DNA from: Branchiostoma belcheri
Lineage: Eukaryota; Chordata; Leptocardii; Amphioxiformes; Branchiostomatidae
Direction of reading: 5' to 3'
NCBI RefSeq assembly: GCF_001625305.1
Contig: NW_017803268.1
Coordinates: 213,889-277,888 of the forward strand
Length of the DNA: 64,000 nucleotides
A program made the translations under genes and the position numbers. Each line of letters starts with the position of its first letter. Positions within the stretch are counted from its first letter, which is position 1. Under the pieces are notes generated by a model that worked only from the letters and a program-made list of their open reading frames with translations, was not told where the DNA came from and did not search any database. Below, in pieces: positions 47,501-59,935 of the stretch.

Positions 47501-50500
47501 ATGAATATACAGAGCTATTGTACACCTTTTGACAGCTTCTTACCTTCGTTTACTTTTCTCTTACAGGTTACACCAGTTGACAGTGCAGCCATGAATCGTG
47601 CTGGACTGACAGATGCAGGCCGTATGAGCGGAATGGACAGTATGAGTCACATTGTCAGGATCGTCAAAGGCAGCAATCTGCTGTTGAACCGCCCTGCCAC
47701 CATTTGGCTACCCCTGTCACCCGGAAAGGAGGACAGCAAAGTTCGTGTTCTGAGTTGCAATAAGAAAGGGAACTGGGAAGATGTCACCGACAAAGTAGAT
47801 GATGTCGTCCTGAAGGAGTCAAAGGTGGCTTTCAAGACGTTCACGCTCAGTTCTGGGTGAGTAGTCACTCTTGGGTTACCTGGAAGACATAGTAAGACTA
47901 GATGAGGGGAAGACATGAAGGGTCTAAATGAAAAAAGTCTCATGACCCTTCCATTAGTAACTTATGTTTCCGCGGTAGTGCAGTTATATCACATTTATTC
48001 AATGATGCTAAAACAATGGGAAACGGTGATCTTATTACTGAATGTACTTTTAGTTCACGAATCAGTCATCCTCGCTGATCACCAGGTGTTGTTACCTTAA
48101 ACAAGAAGGTTATGTTTTCAGTTTTTCCATGATGGAGTAGCTGTGTTCTGGGACTGTATGCAGGTCAACTGAATAAGTCGAAATGCTACGGATGGATCTT
48201 AATGATATTTGGTAGCTGAGTTGCGGTTGTGAAAAGGAAGGTCAAGTTCAAATATGGTTCACCAGGCGTTCTTCTACGGTACTGCAGCGGGCTGTTTTCC
48301 TTTATTTCAGGTACACAGTGATTTGCTGCGACGATAGCTCCGATGCCTCTGGGATGGTCAACCTTGTGGCCAATAGCGTTCGTGCCAGACACGTCAGGAC
48401 GGTCATCTTTAAGAAGTGGATGGAACCTAGAGAGAGGGGCATCATGAAGGCCCGGATGGAGGCGGTACTCGAGGAGTCCGTTGACGATCGAATTACCTGC
48501 GCCAAAGTGGACAAGTACGAGTTGCAGGTCAGCAGAAATTCTGTGCATCTTTTCGCAAAGCGAATTAACCACGATAACAAAATTTACTTGTCAATGAGCA
48601 AAGTGGAGGGCCACAAACAGTCAAGAGGAACCTCATAAGGGCAGCATTTGTAAGAATATTGGTACTGAAGGTCAAGTTCGAAAATAGTTCACCAGGCATT
48701 TTTCTACAGTACTTCAGAGGGCTGTTTTCTTATATTTCATCTTTGTATGGTTTTGTATGCTGCATGTCCGAAGTTGGTTAGGAGAAACTTAGCACGTACA
48801 GATGATGAAAAGTTCAACTTTTCTCCAACAGGAGGGAACGCCAACCCCTTCAGTGTCCATGCTGGAAAACGAGACATTCTGCGCACTATTCAACGGGAAT
48901 CTCCTTCCCGATGTTACCATGGTCAACAACCAATATGGGCAGAACTTCAAGTTCTACTGCGACAGGACGAACAGGTTGGAGTTCAACTTAAAACTAGTGG
49001 GCAAGAGCAGAGTTGTCCGTTCAAGGGTTCACATATTCCCGGGGCCGAAAGAGCTGTATCATCCGTGTGAGCGCGGCGAAACTGCTGCAACGCCACTTGC
49101 GACGGCGGAAATAACTGCACCGACTGTGAGTATTGACAGTGGCATCTTAAACATAATTTATTACTTAACCCTTGTCCTGCGGGGCCCATATATATATGGG
49201 TTGTACATACAGTAACATCTATATAGTGCCCTGTATATGTGCAATTTGGGGGTGTTTCTCGGGCAACGCATCACACCGCAGCGAAACGCAACGAATGCGA
49301 AAGTAACTACGCCGCCGCAGGGCAAAAAAAAATCAAGGGTCTGTAACCTGATTAAGACATGAAATTATTTGAAAATATTGTGTAAAAATTTAAGGGAGAA
49401 GAAAACCTGCCTGTCACATTGGAAACTAGTGTTGGGTTACATCATGTTGCAATTTTATTGTAGGAGGGATTTAGACTTTAGTCACTATATATACGAATGT
49501 GTTTGAGTAAGACTTGTCAGAGTATGCATATTATTGCCCTTCCTATGTGTGTATTGTTCTCATGAGGTTCTAATGTACTAATGAGCTGAACAAGACTTGA
49601 ATCCAACTCTGACAGATTGATTTTGATACTTAGGGTAACATCTGTGATTACTGGTTGGCCTGTAGGCGCTTCAAGAAAACACTGGAAATAGAAGGTAAGC
49701 ATTTACTGTCAATTGTCATCAAAATAATGGTTATATATTATCGTTTTTATTTGTGTCATTAGGACTAAATAACTTTTCTTCGAATGAATGCTTTGTTTCG
49801 AAGGTAAGCTTCAATGGTCTATCAACTAGTGAACTGTAAATGACACACAGGGTGCAAAGTACATTGTACATGGAAATCTTAGAAGTGAAGATTTCTGTGG
49901 TTTGGGCCCACCATCTATATGATATTAAGCGTAAAAAACACTATTTATTTTACAGATAGTTATTTCAACCCTGATGAAGACAGATGCTTCTGTGAGAAAT
50001 GTCACAAAGATCGTGAAGAAAATGACACGTACTTCCGGGGCAGACCAAAGAAGAGGTACGCGCTCCCTGTTGGCTGGTGCAGATTTGGTCTCAGGTGAGA
50101 ACAAAATTGTATTTCTAATTGTGCCTTACCTGCTCCACGATTACGAAGTAAAGCAAAAGGCTTGGATGCCACTGTTTCCAGGACCTGCATATACATGCCA
50201 ACTCCTCTGATCCACGTCTATGTCCATGGAAATATTACCAAAGGCATCCCCAGGTCTCTAAGCTAGTTTGTGCTGGCCCTGACAACATTATGGCAGTCGG
50301 GCTACAATGCATGTCTTAGCATAAGTTGCAGTTATGTCATTCAAAGCTTTAGTATGGTCTATGAAGTAGTTCGATTTGACAAATTCATCATCTTTTGCTG
50401 TACAGCTTGCAGCCAACCTTTCGGGATCAAGAGTTGAATGTGTTCGGCACCTGGCACCGTGCGTACCACGGGACAAAGCAAGATGTGGTGAAATTGATTC

Positions 50501-50810
50501 TGAAAAACAGTTCCATGCTTCTCATGCCCGGTAAGTACATCAGATCTACATTATCTGTTCCTGTCAGTCAGAAAAGATCCTGACTGATCAAGAAACCATG
50601 CTTGTTAAAAGCACAGGGTCATTTTCCTTTCTGTTGTAGCTACTATTCTTCTTGACTAAGAGACTTGTGTTTAGGGCAAGGTGATAAGAGATGACAGTCT
50701 TCACCCCTTACTCACACTGCTTTGCGACTCTTTGAATTCCACAGACAAAATGTAACAGCATTGAAAAGATATAGCAACACTGGGTTTTGTTTTCGTGTGA
50801 TCATGGCAAG

Positions 50811-50847
<37 letters not shown>

Positions 50848-50859
50848 CTCGCATACACA

Positions 50860-50892
<33 letters not shown>

Positions 50893-51665
50893 CAACACCA
50901 ACAGAGGCTTTGTGTTGAGGCTGTAACATTGATATTGTTTATTACAGGAGACGTTGCGATGGGTGGTCATCAGTTAGGAGAGAGACCAGGTCATTTCAAT
51001 GCTGACAAGAAACCGGAAGGTTTTGACACTGCGCAAGTGTTTGTGTCACCAAGCATCGTGTATGCTGGTTTAGATCAGTATGCTACTGCTAAAAGGTAGG
51101 TACTGGTAATAATATGCTTTCACTCCACTATAGATATAGTTGAACAAGTCTAAAGAATATGATGTTTACTATTGCTTTCTAGATAGTTCTACGACTGTGT
51201 AAGGTAACATAATATATATATTTGGATGTAATGATGCAGTGCAAGTGGTATTGACTTTAGTGTGACAAAAGAGCACCAAAAATGCAGTACATGTATTTCC
51301 ATTAGATAGTTCATCAAATTTGTTAGAACTACAGCTGCCAAAACATTAACATGTATCTTCAGGCTGTATCTTTCAACAAAAAAATGATACACTTACAATA
51401 CAGAATCAGAGACAAAAATGATACAATTAAAATATCTTCTAACAGGTTCAGAGACGAGCATGACGGTAAGATGTACAAAGCCCGTGTGGCCTTCCAGCTG
51501 TGTATCCGGCCGGGCAGCTACAAGGTCGGACCGGAAACGGTGGGTGCTAGGAAAAGGGGCGAAACTATTGACCCACTATTCAGTAACAACGAGCTGGAAT
51601 GGTCCACTGTGGAAAGAGGAGGGCATGCACTCTACGGACTACTTGTCAAGTTGGAGGAACAGTAG
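44393..51665 (+). CDS. PIDD-like gene 3: LRR-ZU5-ZU5-like-UPA-like-ART-like
   Basis: Exons 44393-46104, 46385-46727, 47012-47197, 47567-47856, 48311-48527, 48832-49125, 49634-49694, 49956-50094, 50406-50530, 50948-51095 and 51446-51665 join to 1244 codons plus TAG. The Ser/Arg/Pro-rich N-terminus and the acidic linker after the LRRs are both longer than in genes 1 and 2. The first ZU5 ends V-T-Y-L-S-T-Y, so the H-F-S triplet of genes 1 and 2 is Y-L-S (696-698). The C-terminal module keeps C-F-C-E-K-C-H, W-H-R-A-Y-H-G-T, V-S-P-S-I-V-Y-A-G and E-L-E-W. I start at the ATG at 44393 (context ACAAAAATGG); the frame is open upstream only to a TGA near 44327, with no earlier ATG after it. It is convergent with the METTL25-like gene, with only about 250 bp between the stops. 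Confidence 0.92.
47262..47465. repeat. Probable retroelement 3' tail with (AAGTA)n end
   Basis: A stretch unlike the flanking intron, ending in GATAAAGTAAAGTAAAGTAA. A short-period tail after a non-repetitive body is typical of LINE or SINE 3' ends. It has no counterpart in the same intron of genes 1 and 2. Confidence 0.45.
50812..50895. repeat. (CA)n microsatellite
   Basis: Interrupted CA array in intron 9 of gene 3. Confidence 0.95.
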
Positions 51666-51919
51666 AGACTACGACGATGATAAAAAAAAAATGGACGTGC
51701 GTAGTTCTGCTTTATACATGTAGGTAAATTACAAAAATCTGTCTCATCTTCTAATCGTTTAACTTCACAGTCAAATTTCAGTCAAATTACTGTAACACTA
51801 TCACTTGAGAATATGACATAATAGGAAAGATTTTGGCATTAGTGGTTTCACCAATAATGTAACACATCTGGATCTCTAGCCTAAGATTCAACTGCAAGTA
51901 AGAGGTTAGAATGTCATGA

Positions 51920-54900
51920 TCATTCTTTGATGGCCACGAGGGCATAGCATCTTGGAGAGATGACAGGATCAAACACGGGGACCAGTGCAGCATGAGAGAC
52001 CCCTGGCTGTTCATGCAGGAAGTGCAGTCTGTCTAGGAGGATTATGGCTTCCACACAGGGTGCAAGACAGGCGCGAAGCTGTCAAACAAGGACAGAAAAC
52101 AGAAAATAAGACAAGTCAGTCCATCAATGACATGCACTACATATTATTGCATAAGAAGCTATCCCTTTAATTAGACTTGGAGTGTTATTTTCTAAATTTT
52201 TCTAAGGAAGCCCTGTATTTTAGTAATTGCTACTGAATGCCCAGACATGTACATGTATTGTAGCACATCCTTACATCATAAGGTGTCTTAAAGTTTATAA
52301 GTTTGTGTATATACATAACAATAGAAAAATTTGGCCTAAATAACATGTCAGAAATGTCAAAAAATATTCTTGTGTCTCTGAAATCAAGTACCATGTACAT
52401 GTGTTATAAAATTTCCCTCACTGCACTGTACTGGGATTTTTACAGACAAAAATTTGCTTGTTTTATCAGTGTAGTCACAAGAAAACAGACACAATGAGCA
52501 ACTAGATCACCTGTATGAATGCCTGCAGATGTCTCAGTTTTCCTTCGTACTGCTCAAAATAGCTGTTGATTTCCTCATCTGACAGGTCTGCATGTTCCAT
52601 CTGTAGTCTCCGCAGGGCTCGTCTTACATAGTCCATGAAGTCTTTACTCTTCGCTGCAACCTTTCCAACTGTTTTGCTCCTTGAATAAAAGGAAGGCAGT
52701 ACATATACATCCTCAGTTTTCAAAGTACTTTACCACTGTCCATAGATAACTCACTCACTCTCACTCACTCTCTCCCATAGCTTAGTCAGATAAAACAATC
52801 ATAATATATACAAATGTATTATCTAGACTACAAAAAGTCATCAACACCAACAGATGCAAGTTGAAAGCAAAGATCTAGGAGTTAAACATTTGACACATTC
52901 AAAAGCCTTTGAAAACTGACAGTGGGACTCACTCATAGTTCAAATATCTAGACTACAAAATATCATTAACATTGACTGAGTGAGCTACATGTTAGAAACA
53001 AAATCAGTAAAACATTTGACACATCACTCACTCACTCACTCACTCACTCACCCTCTCACTCACTCACTCACTCACTCACTCACTCACTCACTCACTCACT
53101 CACTCACTCACTCACTCACTCACTCACTCACTCACTCACTCACTCACTATCCAGGCTTTGTATAATATACTGCTGCAAAGGTTCAAGGCTTTAGTCTTTG
53201 TCACTTGAACTTACTTGTCTATAGCACCAAACTTGTCCCTGACAATGACCTGTAGCACAGCCCTGTAGAACAGAGACATGGCAGGCAGCCGGCCCTCTGT
53301 GCCTATCCTCTCCACAGCCTGACATGACAACATGCGCGCTGTACGGCCCAGGGTGACACCTCTGGTCTGCAACAACTGGCTCAGGGGGAACCCATACTTC
53401 TCTGTTGCAGCTCCTGAAATATTAACATTAACACAAGATTTATTTATTTATTGAAAATGCAACAGGACATTACACTGACTCTCAAGGCAGCAAAGCTGAT
53501 ATTAGGGATTGGTGTCAAGAATTGTATACAATAGAGATTCATGTACAACTAGGAACTTTACATTTGCCAGACTAACTATGCTGGCTATATATAGGAGAAT
53601 ATTTGTCGGGGGAGTTTGGCCGCCTGGTAGGTTTGACTGGGCCGCGCAGTTCGGACAAATTTTACTCTCTTTTTTGCCAAATTCTATGATCCGTATTCAC
53701 GTAGAAAGGCCTGGTGGAGGCTACAAACCGTAATGGTTGACCAAATAAGAAATGGATTGACAATGTAAGGGAGGACTTCCACCACTTGAACGTTCAACCC
53801 ACAGGATAGAGGCAAGTGGTGGGTCAGTGCAAGCACGTCTAACCCTCGGGAAGTCAGGGAATAACAGACAATAAACCAAATAGTGAGTGTGAGTCCAGCT
53901 ACTTCCGAAGCCTGGTAGAGGCTAGTACATGTACCTGTCTGCTGTTCTGTGAGGAGGTTATAGCAGCAGCCAACACTGCACAGCACTGCGGCCTGGGGAC
54001 AGGTCACAAACAGGCGCAGCATGGTGGGGCAGAGGTCACCGCACGTGTGCAGACCTGTCAGCAGCAACTGGGACAGAAGTGAGGTCAGAGGTCAGGTCAA
54101 AAACAAGACCAGCACTACCACCTAGCAAACACTCAAATTCTGAATTTTATATGTGTGGCAAAAAACAAAGACTTTTACAAAATCAGAAATCATTATGTTG
54201 TTAGTAACCATCTGTCAGCTTGAGACACTTTCATGCTCACCCTTAAATCTGACAGTGTTTCATCATTGTTTCTAATCCCAACTAAAGCAGCCAAGTCTGT
54301 GTCAGGATGGATGTAAGCTGTTGTAGGTGTAAAAGATCCCCCTTTGCTTCTCATCTTCCTGTCTCCAGCTTTTGAACACTGAGTCTGTTTTTGTGTTGTA
54401 GATGCAACTTCTTGTTGCTTGGTACAGTTATTTTCAGAAGAACATGATTTCCTGTCTTCAGCTCTGCTCTCACTGTTCTTTGTGACAGCTTCTCCTATTG
54501 GTTCACTGACATTGCTACATTCACCATTAGCAGGAGTCTTTGCTCTGTTGACCAATATGGTCCACTGTTTCTCCAGGAGTTGGTTTCTCTTCTTGGCCCC
54601 ATGTGTGTTTGAGTCTGAGGCATCCACTCCCAGTACAGTCAGCCCATGCTGCAGGTATAAACACTCACTCAGGTATCCTTTACCTGATCCTATATCGACA
54701 ACCTGAATAACACATGACAACAGGAAAAAATGTCACTTGATTATAAGAAATTATATATGTATATACCAGTAGATTACAGTGAATGCAAAAGTACAATGCA
54801 GAAAAGAAATAATTATCTGTATACTAGTATCATACTAGCCAACTTCTTATGGTTAATACATGTTCCATAGCTTCTCCTTAACAAACCATGCTCAACCCTC

Positions 54901-55939
54901 CTAGTTTAAGGGCTTCTAATCAGAACTAGGATTTGAAATCAGCCTGCAGCACAGAAAGAGACTGAATCTTTTCTAAAACTGCCAAGATATTCATGCACTT
55001 AACTACAGGACTAGGGCATAGGAAAAAATGTTGTGTTTCCTGTTTCTGTCCTGAAAAAAAAGTAGGGTTGGTTAAAAAAATTGTCCTTAGCAGAGGGCCA
55101 CACAAAAAAAGGCTAGGGTCAGCACTTTTTTCTAGCATTGTTTGGGAAATAGAATCGAAACACAACATTCTTTCCTAGGTCTAGCATGGATTCTTAAAAA
55201 CTACTATATGGTATCAGTTTCATTCAACTTCAAAAAGTGCTGCAGTGGAATGGCATTGTGTTGCACATGATTTTTTTTCCTAGACATAGAGTTATTGTAA
55301 AGACATTGTCAGTACTCTAATGCTCCTCACCTGATCTATATGACATGAATGACACAGCCCAGCCACCACACCTGACAGTACCTCCACCTCGTGAGACTTC
55401 TTCACACACATGTGCTCCTTAACAAACCTCTGCTTATCTTCTTCCTTAATGTCAACTCCAAGTGTCCTCCAGATTTCTTCAAGGCTTACGCAGATCTCTG
55501 AATTGCTTAGCACATACTGTTGGGCCTCAGTTCTAAAACTTTCAAGAGGTGAGCAGCTTTTTTCACTGCCACATTTTCCACTTAACTTTTCTGTACCCTT
55601 GTTATATTCGCAGATGTGTGTAGTTTCTGACTCTGTAGTAATACTAGTACTTGATAAAATAGTACTTTTCTCTTCACCACTTTTGCTGTCTCCAGTTTCT
55701 GTTGCTTTCTTTCTTTCCCCTTGAAGTGTTGTTAAACTTGGTAAGGAGGTAAGATCAGAGTCTGAAAGAGACAGCAGCTCGTCTTGAAGATCCTTGGGCA
55801 CCAGCCTGTCCCAGGTGTCTTCCGTGAAGAAGTCTACAAGATGTGCGTTGATGAGATCTGATCTGGTTTGTAGAAAGGACCACAGTTTCTCAAGTTTTGT
55901 TTGTAGGATGTGAAGACTGTCTTCTGTGACTGCCCACAT
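51920..55939 (-). CDS. METTL25: METTL25-type methyltransferase-like protein
   Basis: Exons 55939-55331, 54702-54241, 54067-53935, 53413-53215, 52679-52511 and 52078-51920 join in frame to 576 codons plus TGA. The N-terminal part has the family signature F-F-T-E-D-T-W-D-R-L. The SAM-binding motif I is V-V-D-I-G-S-G-K-G-Y-L-S, followed by G-V-D-A-S-D-S-N-T-H-G-A, typical of METTL25 rather than METTL25B/RRNAD1. Later come G-L-H-T-C-G-D-L and V-G-C-C-Y-N-L-L-T, and the C-terminal block L-L-D-R-L-H-F-L ending P-V-F-D-P-V-I-S-P-R. METTL25 family proteins are predicted SAM-dependent methyltransferases. Two low-complexity Ser/Lys/Glu-rich stretches (residues about 70-130 and about 260-310) lengthen it. 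ATG at 55939 has context CGGCCATGT. The ZU5/ART cluster ends just downstream; this looks like an ordinary neighbour. Confidence 0.92.
53025..53150. repeat. (CTCA)n microsatellite
   Basis: About 31 CTCA units with one interruption (CCCTCTCA) in an intron of the METTL25-like gene. The apparent ORF of T-H-S-L repeats is an artefact. Confidence 0.95.
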
Positions 55940-56537
55940 GGCCGATTTATGCTGTATCCACTTATTTGAAACAAAATATTTTGTTCCTTAGCTCCAAATT
56001 CTAGTACTATAAGGAATGGAATTAATTGTGGGCTCAAACTATGTTTTGCTTCCTGTGGACCTTAAGGCTTAACCCCGTCCCTCCCCCAAGGCGATTTGCT
56101 CCTTCATATCTCAACTTCACATAGAGAAAATTCAGCAAAATTTGGTACGTTAAGTCCACACACCTTCTTGCATCAATACATCATACTGATCTAGCAAAGA
56201 ACTACGAATTGAAGTAATAAAACGCTAAATACGAGGCTCCGAGTGTTCCCAACGACGTGAAAGGAACCATATTGGATTGGCACAAAGTCGACCCTAGTTC
56301 AAGGGGTGTGACTAAATTTCAATCTAAATATTTTCGACAATTAAAGAATAATAACGAAAGCTATGCCACTGTTTAAAATAGGAAGATATTTTATAGTAAT
56401 AGTAAATGGCTCTTAAATCAGTTGGTTTAGATTAGTCTTATTTTGTTAAGTTTACACAATTTACAGAAGTTTTTGTCCCCTACAACAAAGTCGTCACTTC
56501 CAGGTAGAGCCTAACGGGATATTTGGGGTTAAAGGTC
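55940..56537. promoter_or_regulatory. Candidate divergent promoter region
   Basis: The stretch between the METTL25-like start codon (minus strand) and the putative + strand exon. No TATA box is evident. It includes a GC-richer part with the words CGTCACTTCC and CGACGTGAAAGG. Assignment rests only on the head-to-head arrangement. Confidence 0.3.
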
Positions 56538-56684
56538 ATGTCAGCTCATTTCCCAAGCAGACGCCGCGGTGTGGAGTGTGGGAATGTTGTGGTGCCGCTT
56601 TCTCCCCATGGAAGCCGCTCTGGGATTCCTCTAAACGCTGATTCCTGGCCCACTGTACACGGAAGACGCCTCGAGTTAAAGGTA
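56538..56684 (+). CDS. Possible first coding exon of an unidentified gene
   Basis: An ATG at 56538 opens a 49-codon frame rich in Arg, Ser, Pro and Gly (start M-S-A-H-F-P-S-R-R-R) that ends at a plausible donor, AAAG/GTAGTG. It lies about 600 bp from, and divergent to, the METTL25-like start, in GC-richer sequence than its surroundings, as expected for a shared promoter. I do not recognise the product and found no second exon in the remaining 7 kb, so the gene would have a long first intron or the call is wrong. Confidence 0.35.
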
Positions 56685-57431
56685 GTGTATTTTTACTGTT
56701 TCGCGGTGTATTTCGATGGTTATCTTAGCACAGATATTATGTGAGATGTAAATAACAACGCAACGTAAAATAGCTGTATAGTGTATACAGTACTAGTTGG
56801 TGCGCACATAATTGCACTCGTTCCAGAGACACATGCCTTATTCATATGCTACACTTCAGTATGCTAACCCCTAGGATTTACCAACACAATGCAGATTTTC
56901 CCCCACTCCCCATTTTCCAACAACAGAAGCGGAAGCTTCGGTCTCAAATATCGTAGTCTGTCTATCTGTCCGATGAGTCACAGGTCTAGCGCTGGCTACC
57001 AGTCAGATATATTCAACTTCAAAAGCCTTTGGTCCAATTTGTCATCGTGATACGTCCGTTATAGAGGATATTACTTTACACTAGGAGTGTGCAACTGCGC
57101 CGTACATTCTGTTCGAATCCAGGTCGCCCTAGTTTCTGTATTTGCCGGTGTTCCCTTACTGTTATACGTGACCCCAGTAAAATTATTTGCCGTGGGACAG
57201 CAACCATAACAAACCGGGCATGTAAAGCGGAAGGCATGCACGTAATTTGCAGTTCCTCATGTTTTCCCTTGCGCCTAGACAGTGGAGAGTGTTGTTTTTG
57301 TACAGGTTCGTTACCCAGGCTGAGTAGGTACAGGCTTTAGTGTGGGCGGGGCGGGGAAAAGAAAGGCGGTAGAAATGTGATCTACCTGTGCGAGTAAGCG
57401 TGACGTCTGGGCTGAAGGGACCATACAGAAT

Positions 57432-58266
57432 CAGGGCTCGAAATTCATTTTTGGGAAAAGTGCACTGGTGCAAAAATTGGCTACACAAAAAATTTTTGGG
57501 TATAACATAAGGCATATAAGATACAATGTCAGCAAGAACTAATTAGTTTCTTTTCTAAAAAAAATTACTCTGACAATGATTCTATTATTTTCTGACACTT
57601 GTGATCCAGGGCTCGAAATTCATTTTTGGGAAAAGTGCACTGGTGCAAAAAAATGGCTACACAAAAATTTTTTGGGTACAACATATGACATATAAGATAC
57701 AATGTCAGCAAAAAAACTAATTAGTTTCTTTTCTAAAAAATACTCTGACAATGATTCTATTATTTTCTGACACTTGTGATCCAGGGCTTGAAATTCATTT
57801 TTGGGAACAGGTGCACTGGTTCAAAAACTGGTTGCACAAAAAATTTTTGGGGGTGCACCATATAAGATAGAATAAGTAGAATGTCAGCGAAAACTAATTT
57901 TGTTTCATTTTTAAAGAAAAGTACTCACAATGATTCTATTATTTTCTGACATTTGTGATCCAGGGCTCGAAATTCACTTTTGGGAAAAGGTGCACTGGTG
58001 CAAAAATTGGGTGCACAAGATAAAATAAGTAGAATGTCAGCAAAAACTAATTATGTTTCATTTCTAAAGAAAAGTAGTCTCAATGATTTTAAAATTTTTC
58101 ACACACTTTATGAGATGTTAAGAATAGGAGATGTTAAGAACATGCCATAAACTACTGTATATTCCACATCTTAACATACGCGAAAATATATGAAAGTATA
58201 TGGGTGCCAGCAAAAAATTGGTTACACAGCTCCAAATATGGGTGCACTAAGGTATTTTGAGCCCTG
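57432..58266. mobile_element. Transposon-like element with four internal 175-bp repeats
   Basis: Units begin at 57432, 57607, 57782 and 57961 with CAGGGCTCGAAATTCA or a close variant; spacing is 175-179 bp. The array ends near 58266 with TATTTTGAGCCCTG, the inverse of the start. The terminal CAGGGCTCGAAAT is typical of hAT-like non-autonomous elements (family knowledge). No transposase is present. Confidence 0.75.
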
Positions 58267-58671
58267 TGATCTCAGGGATGGCTGTTATACAATGTATAGG
58301 GGGCAGCCAGACGTGAAGAAAAACATCCCTTTACCTGCCTTGGGTGGCTGGGCTTTGTAGATTGGCACGGGAAATAAATTTTGTGTAAGTCAATTTGTTT
58401 TATTGCTTATTCGATATTACTCCGTGCATTATTTGTGTTGTTATTGCACCATTGGGTTTCTTGTAATGTTTTGTTTACTAATTAAATAGTTGAATAATTA
58501 CAATCATAAACAAGTTAACCATTAGAATGATTTTTTAGCCTGGATTTTTTTCAATGATCGAAAAGCCACATTTTCAGTCAAAGAGCTTGGATATAATACT
58601 AGTAAGCATTTTTTGCCAGCAGTATTGGCTTTTTCAAGTATCCATGGGAATCAAAGAACTTACATTATTGG

Positions 58672-58877
58672 GGGCCCGCAAGCCCTTTTCCGTAGAGCGT
58701 AATCAGCCGTTTTAATTCTACGTAGAGCGTAGACGGACCGCTCTAATATTTTTGCGTAGAGCGTATTCCGCGTTTTAATTCTAATGCGTTGTAGCCACTT
58801 CGAATTAATCGTAAAGCGTAATCGAGAGGTTTCCGAATTCAGCGTAGAGCGTTGTCGGGACCCCCCCTTGCAAGCCT
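58672..58877. mobile_element. Inverted-repeat element built of CGTAGAGCGTA motifs, copy 2
   Basis: Starts GGGCCCGCAAGCCCTTTTCC and ends CCCCCCCTTGCAAGCC. The interior repeats GTAGAGCGTA. It shares ends, length and the CCCTTTTCCGTA start with the 42.7-kb copy, but the motif word has shifted. Confidence 0.7.
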
Positions 58878-59124
58878 TCATTATTAAAATGGCATAACAT
58901 AGATTCTGCTTTAAAGATCTCAATCAATGAAGCATGTTTGTCTATAACTTATAAGGAACTTGAGATATCGAGTTTGGAATCCAAAAGACAATCATTGAGA
59001 TAAATCTGTGGTATGGGACAAGTATGTTTTATTGATTGAAGGCCAACAGATTGAGTATTCTCGGTCAGTGAACCTCTTTTATACCACCAGAGGTTAGGGG
59101 TGTCAAGGCTTTTAGTTCTAATTT

Positions 59125-59310
59125 CAGGGTCCAAAATTCATTTTCCCTGGAATAGGTGCACTGGTGCACCCAACCTAAAATTTTTTTGGTGCATCATATA
59201 TGAGAAAAATAAAACTAAGTAAAATGTCAGCAAAAACTAACACAAATATACAAAAATATTTGAATGTACCTGAGAAAAATATTGTGTGCACCTATAGTAT
59301 TTTGACCCCT
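59125..59310. mobile_element. Single-unit relative of the 57.4-kb element
   Basis: Starts CAGGGTCCAAAATTCA, contains GTGCACTGGTGCA and AATGTCAGCAAAAACTAA as in the 57.4-kb units, and ends TATTTTGACCCCT. Confidence 0.7.
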
Positions 59311-59739
59311 ACAATGTATGTAGTAGCAGAATATGTTTATTAATAGACATCACAAAAATCTATTGGTCAACCAAAAAGGAAACAATTTTACAATTACTTT
59401 ATGCATTACCTTGTATTCAAAGTTTAACCACATAATACTTTTATAGTGTTTTGATTGTGTCACACAAATTTGACATTGGTAGAATAGCAAATGATGGAAA
59501 CTAGTCATGTACAGCTACTTAGTACTAGTGCACTGCTTCATCCCCCACAACAATTACTGGTTTGTCCCTTTTCACTTCTTTATCACTTTCTTGACGTCAT
59601 AAATCCATTACTCAGCTATCAAATTTTATGTCTCCCCTGAATTGTGGCCTTGATTTTATTAAGTCAAGAAGTGCAGGGTAGAATCTCCAGTAATTGGCAA
59701 TTGCATACCCCACACCTGACTTTAATAGACAGTCAAGGT

Positions 59740-59935
59740 CTTCTAAAGATGCGTTAGACCACACCAATTTATTTTGTTGGTTCTCGGATTTTTTCAGAAA
59801 AATTTGAAGCGACATGGCGAAACTAAATAAAAAACTAAAAACAGGTCTAGGCATCCTATTATAGCCCCAGATGCTACGATAGTAGCCAGGAATTTGAAGT
59901 CAACACAAAAGGCTGGGTTAATATTTAAACAATGA
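59740..59935. repeat. Dispersed repeat with CACACCAATTTA...CAAAAGGCTGGGTT
   Basis: Also present near the right edge (about 63830-63980: GGCCACACCAATTTAATTTC ... CACCAGGCTGGTTC) and as an inverted fragment at about 60060-60125. No coding content. Confidence 0.65.

Noticed and set aside
52980..53165. ORF of T-H-S-L repeats
   Set aside because: Produced by the (CTCA)n microsatellite inside a METTL25 intron.
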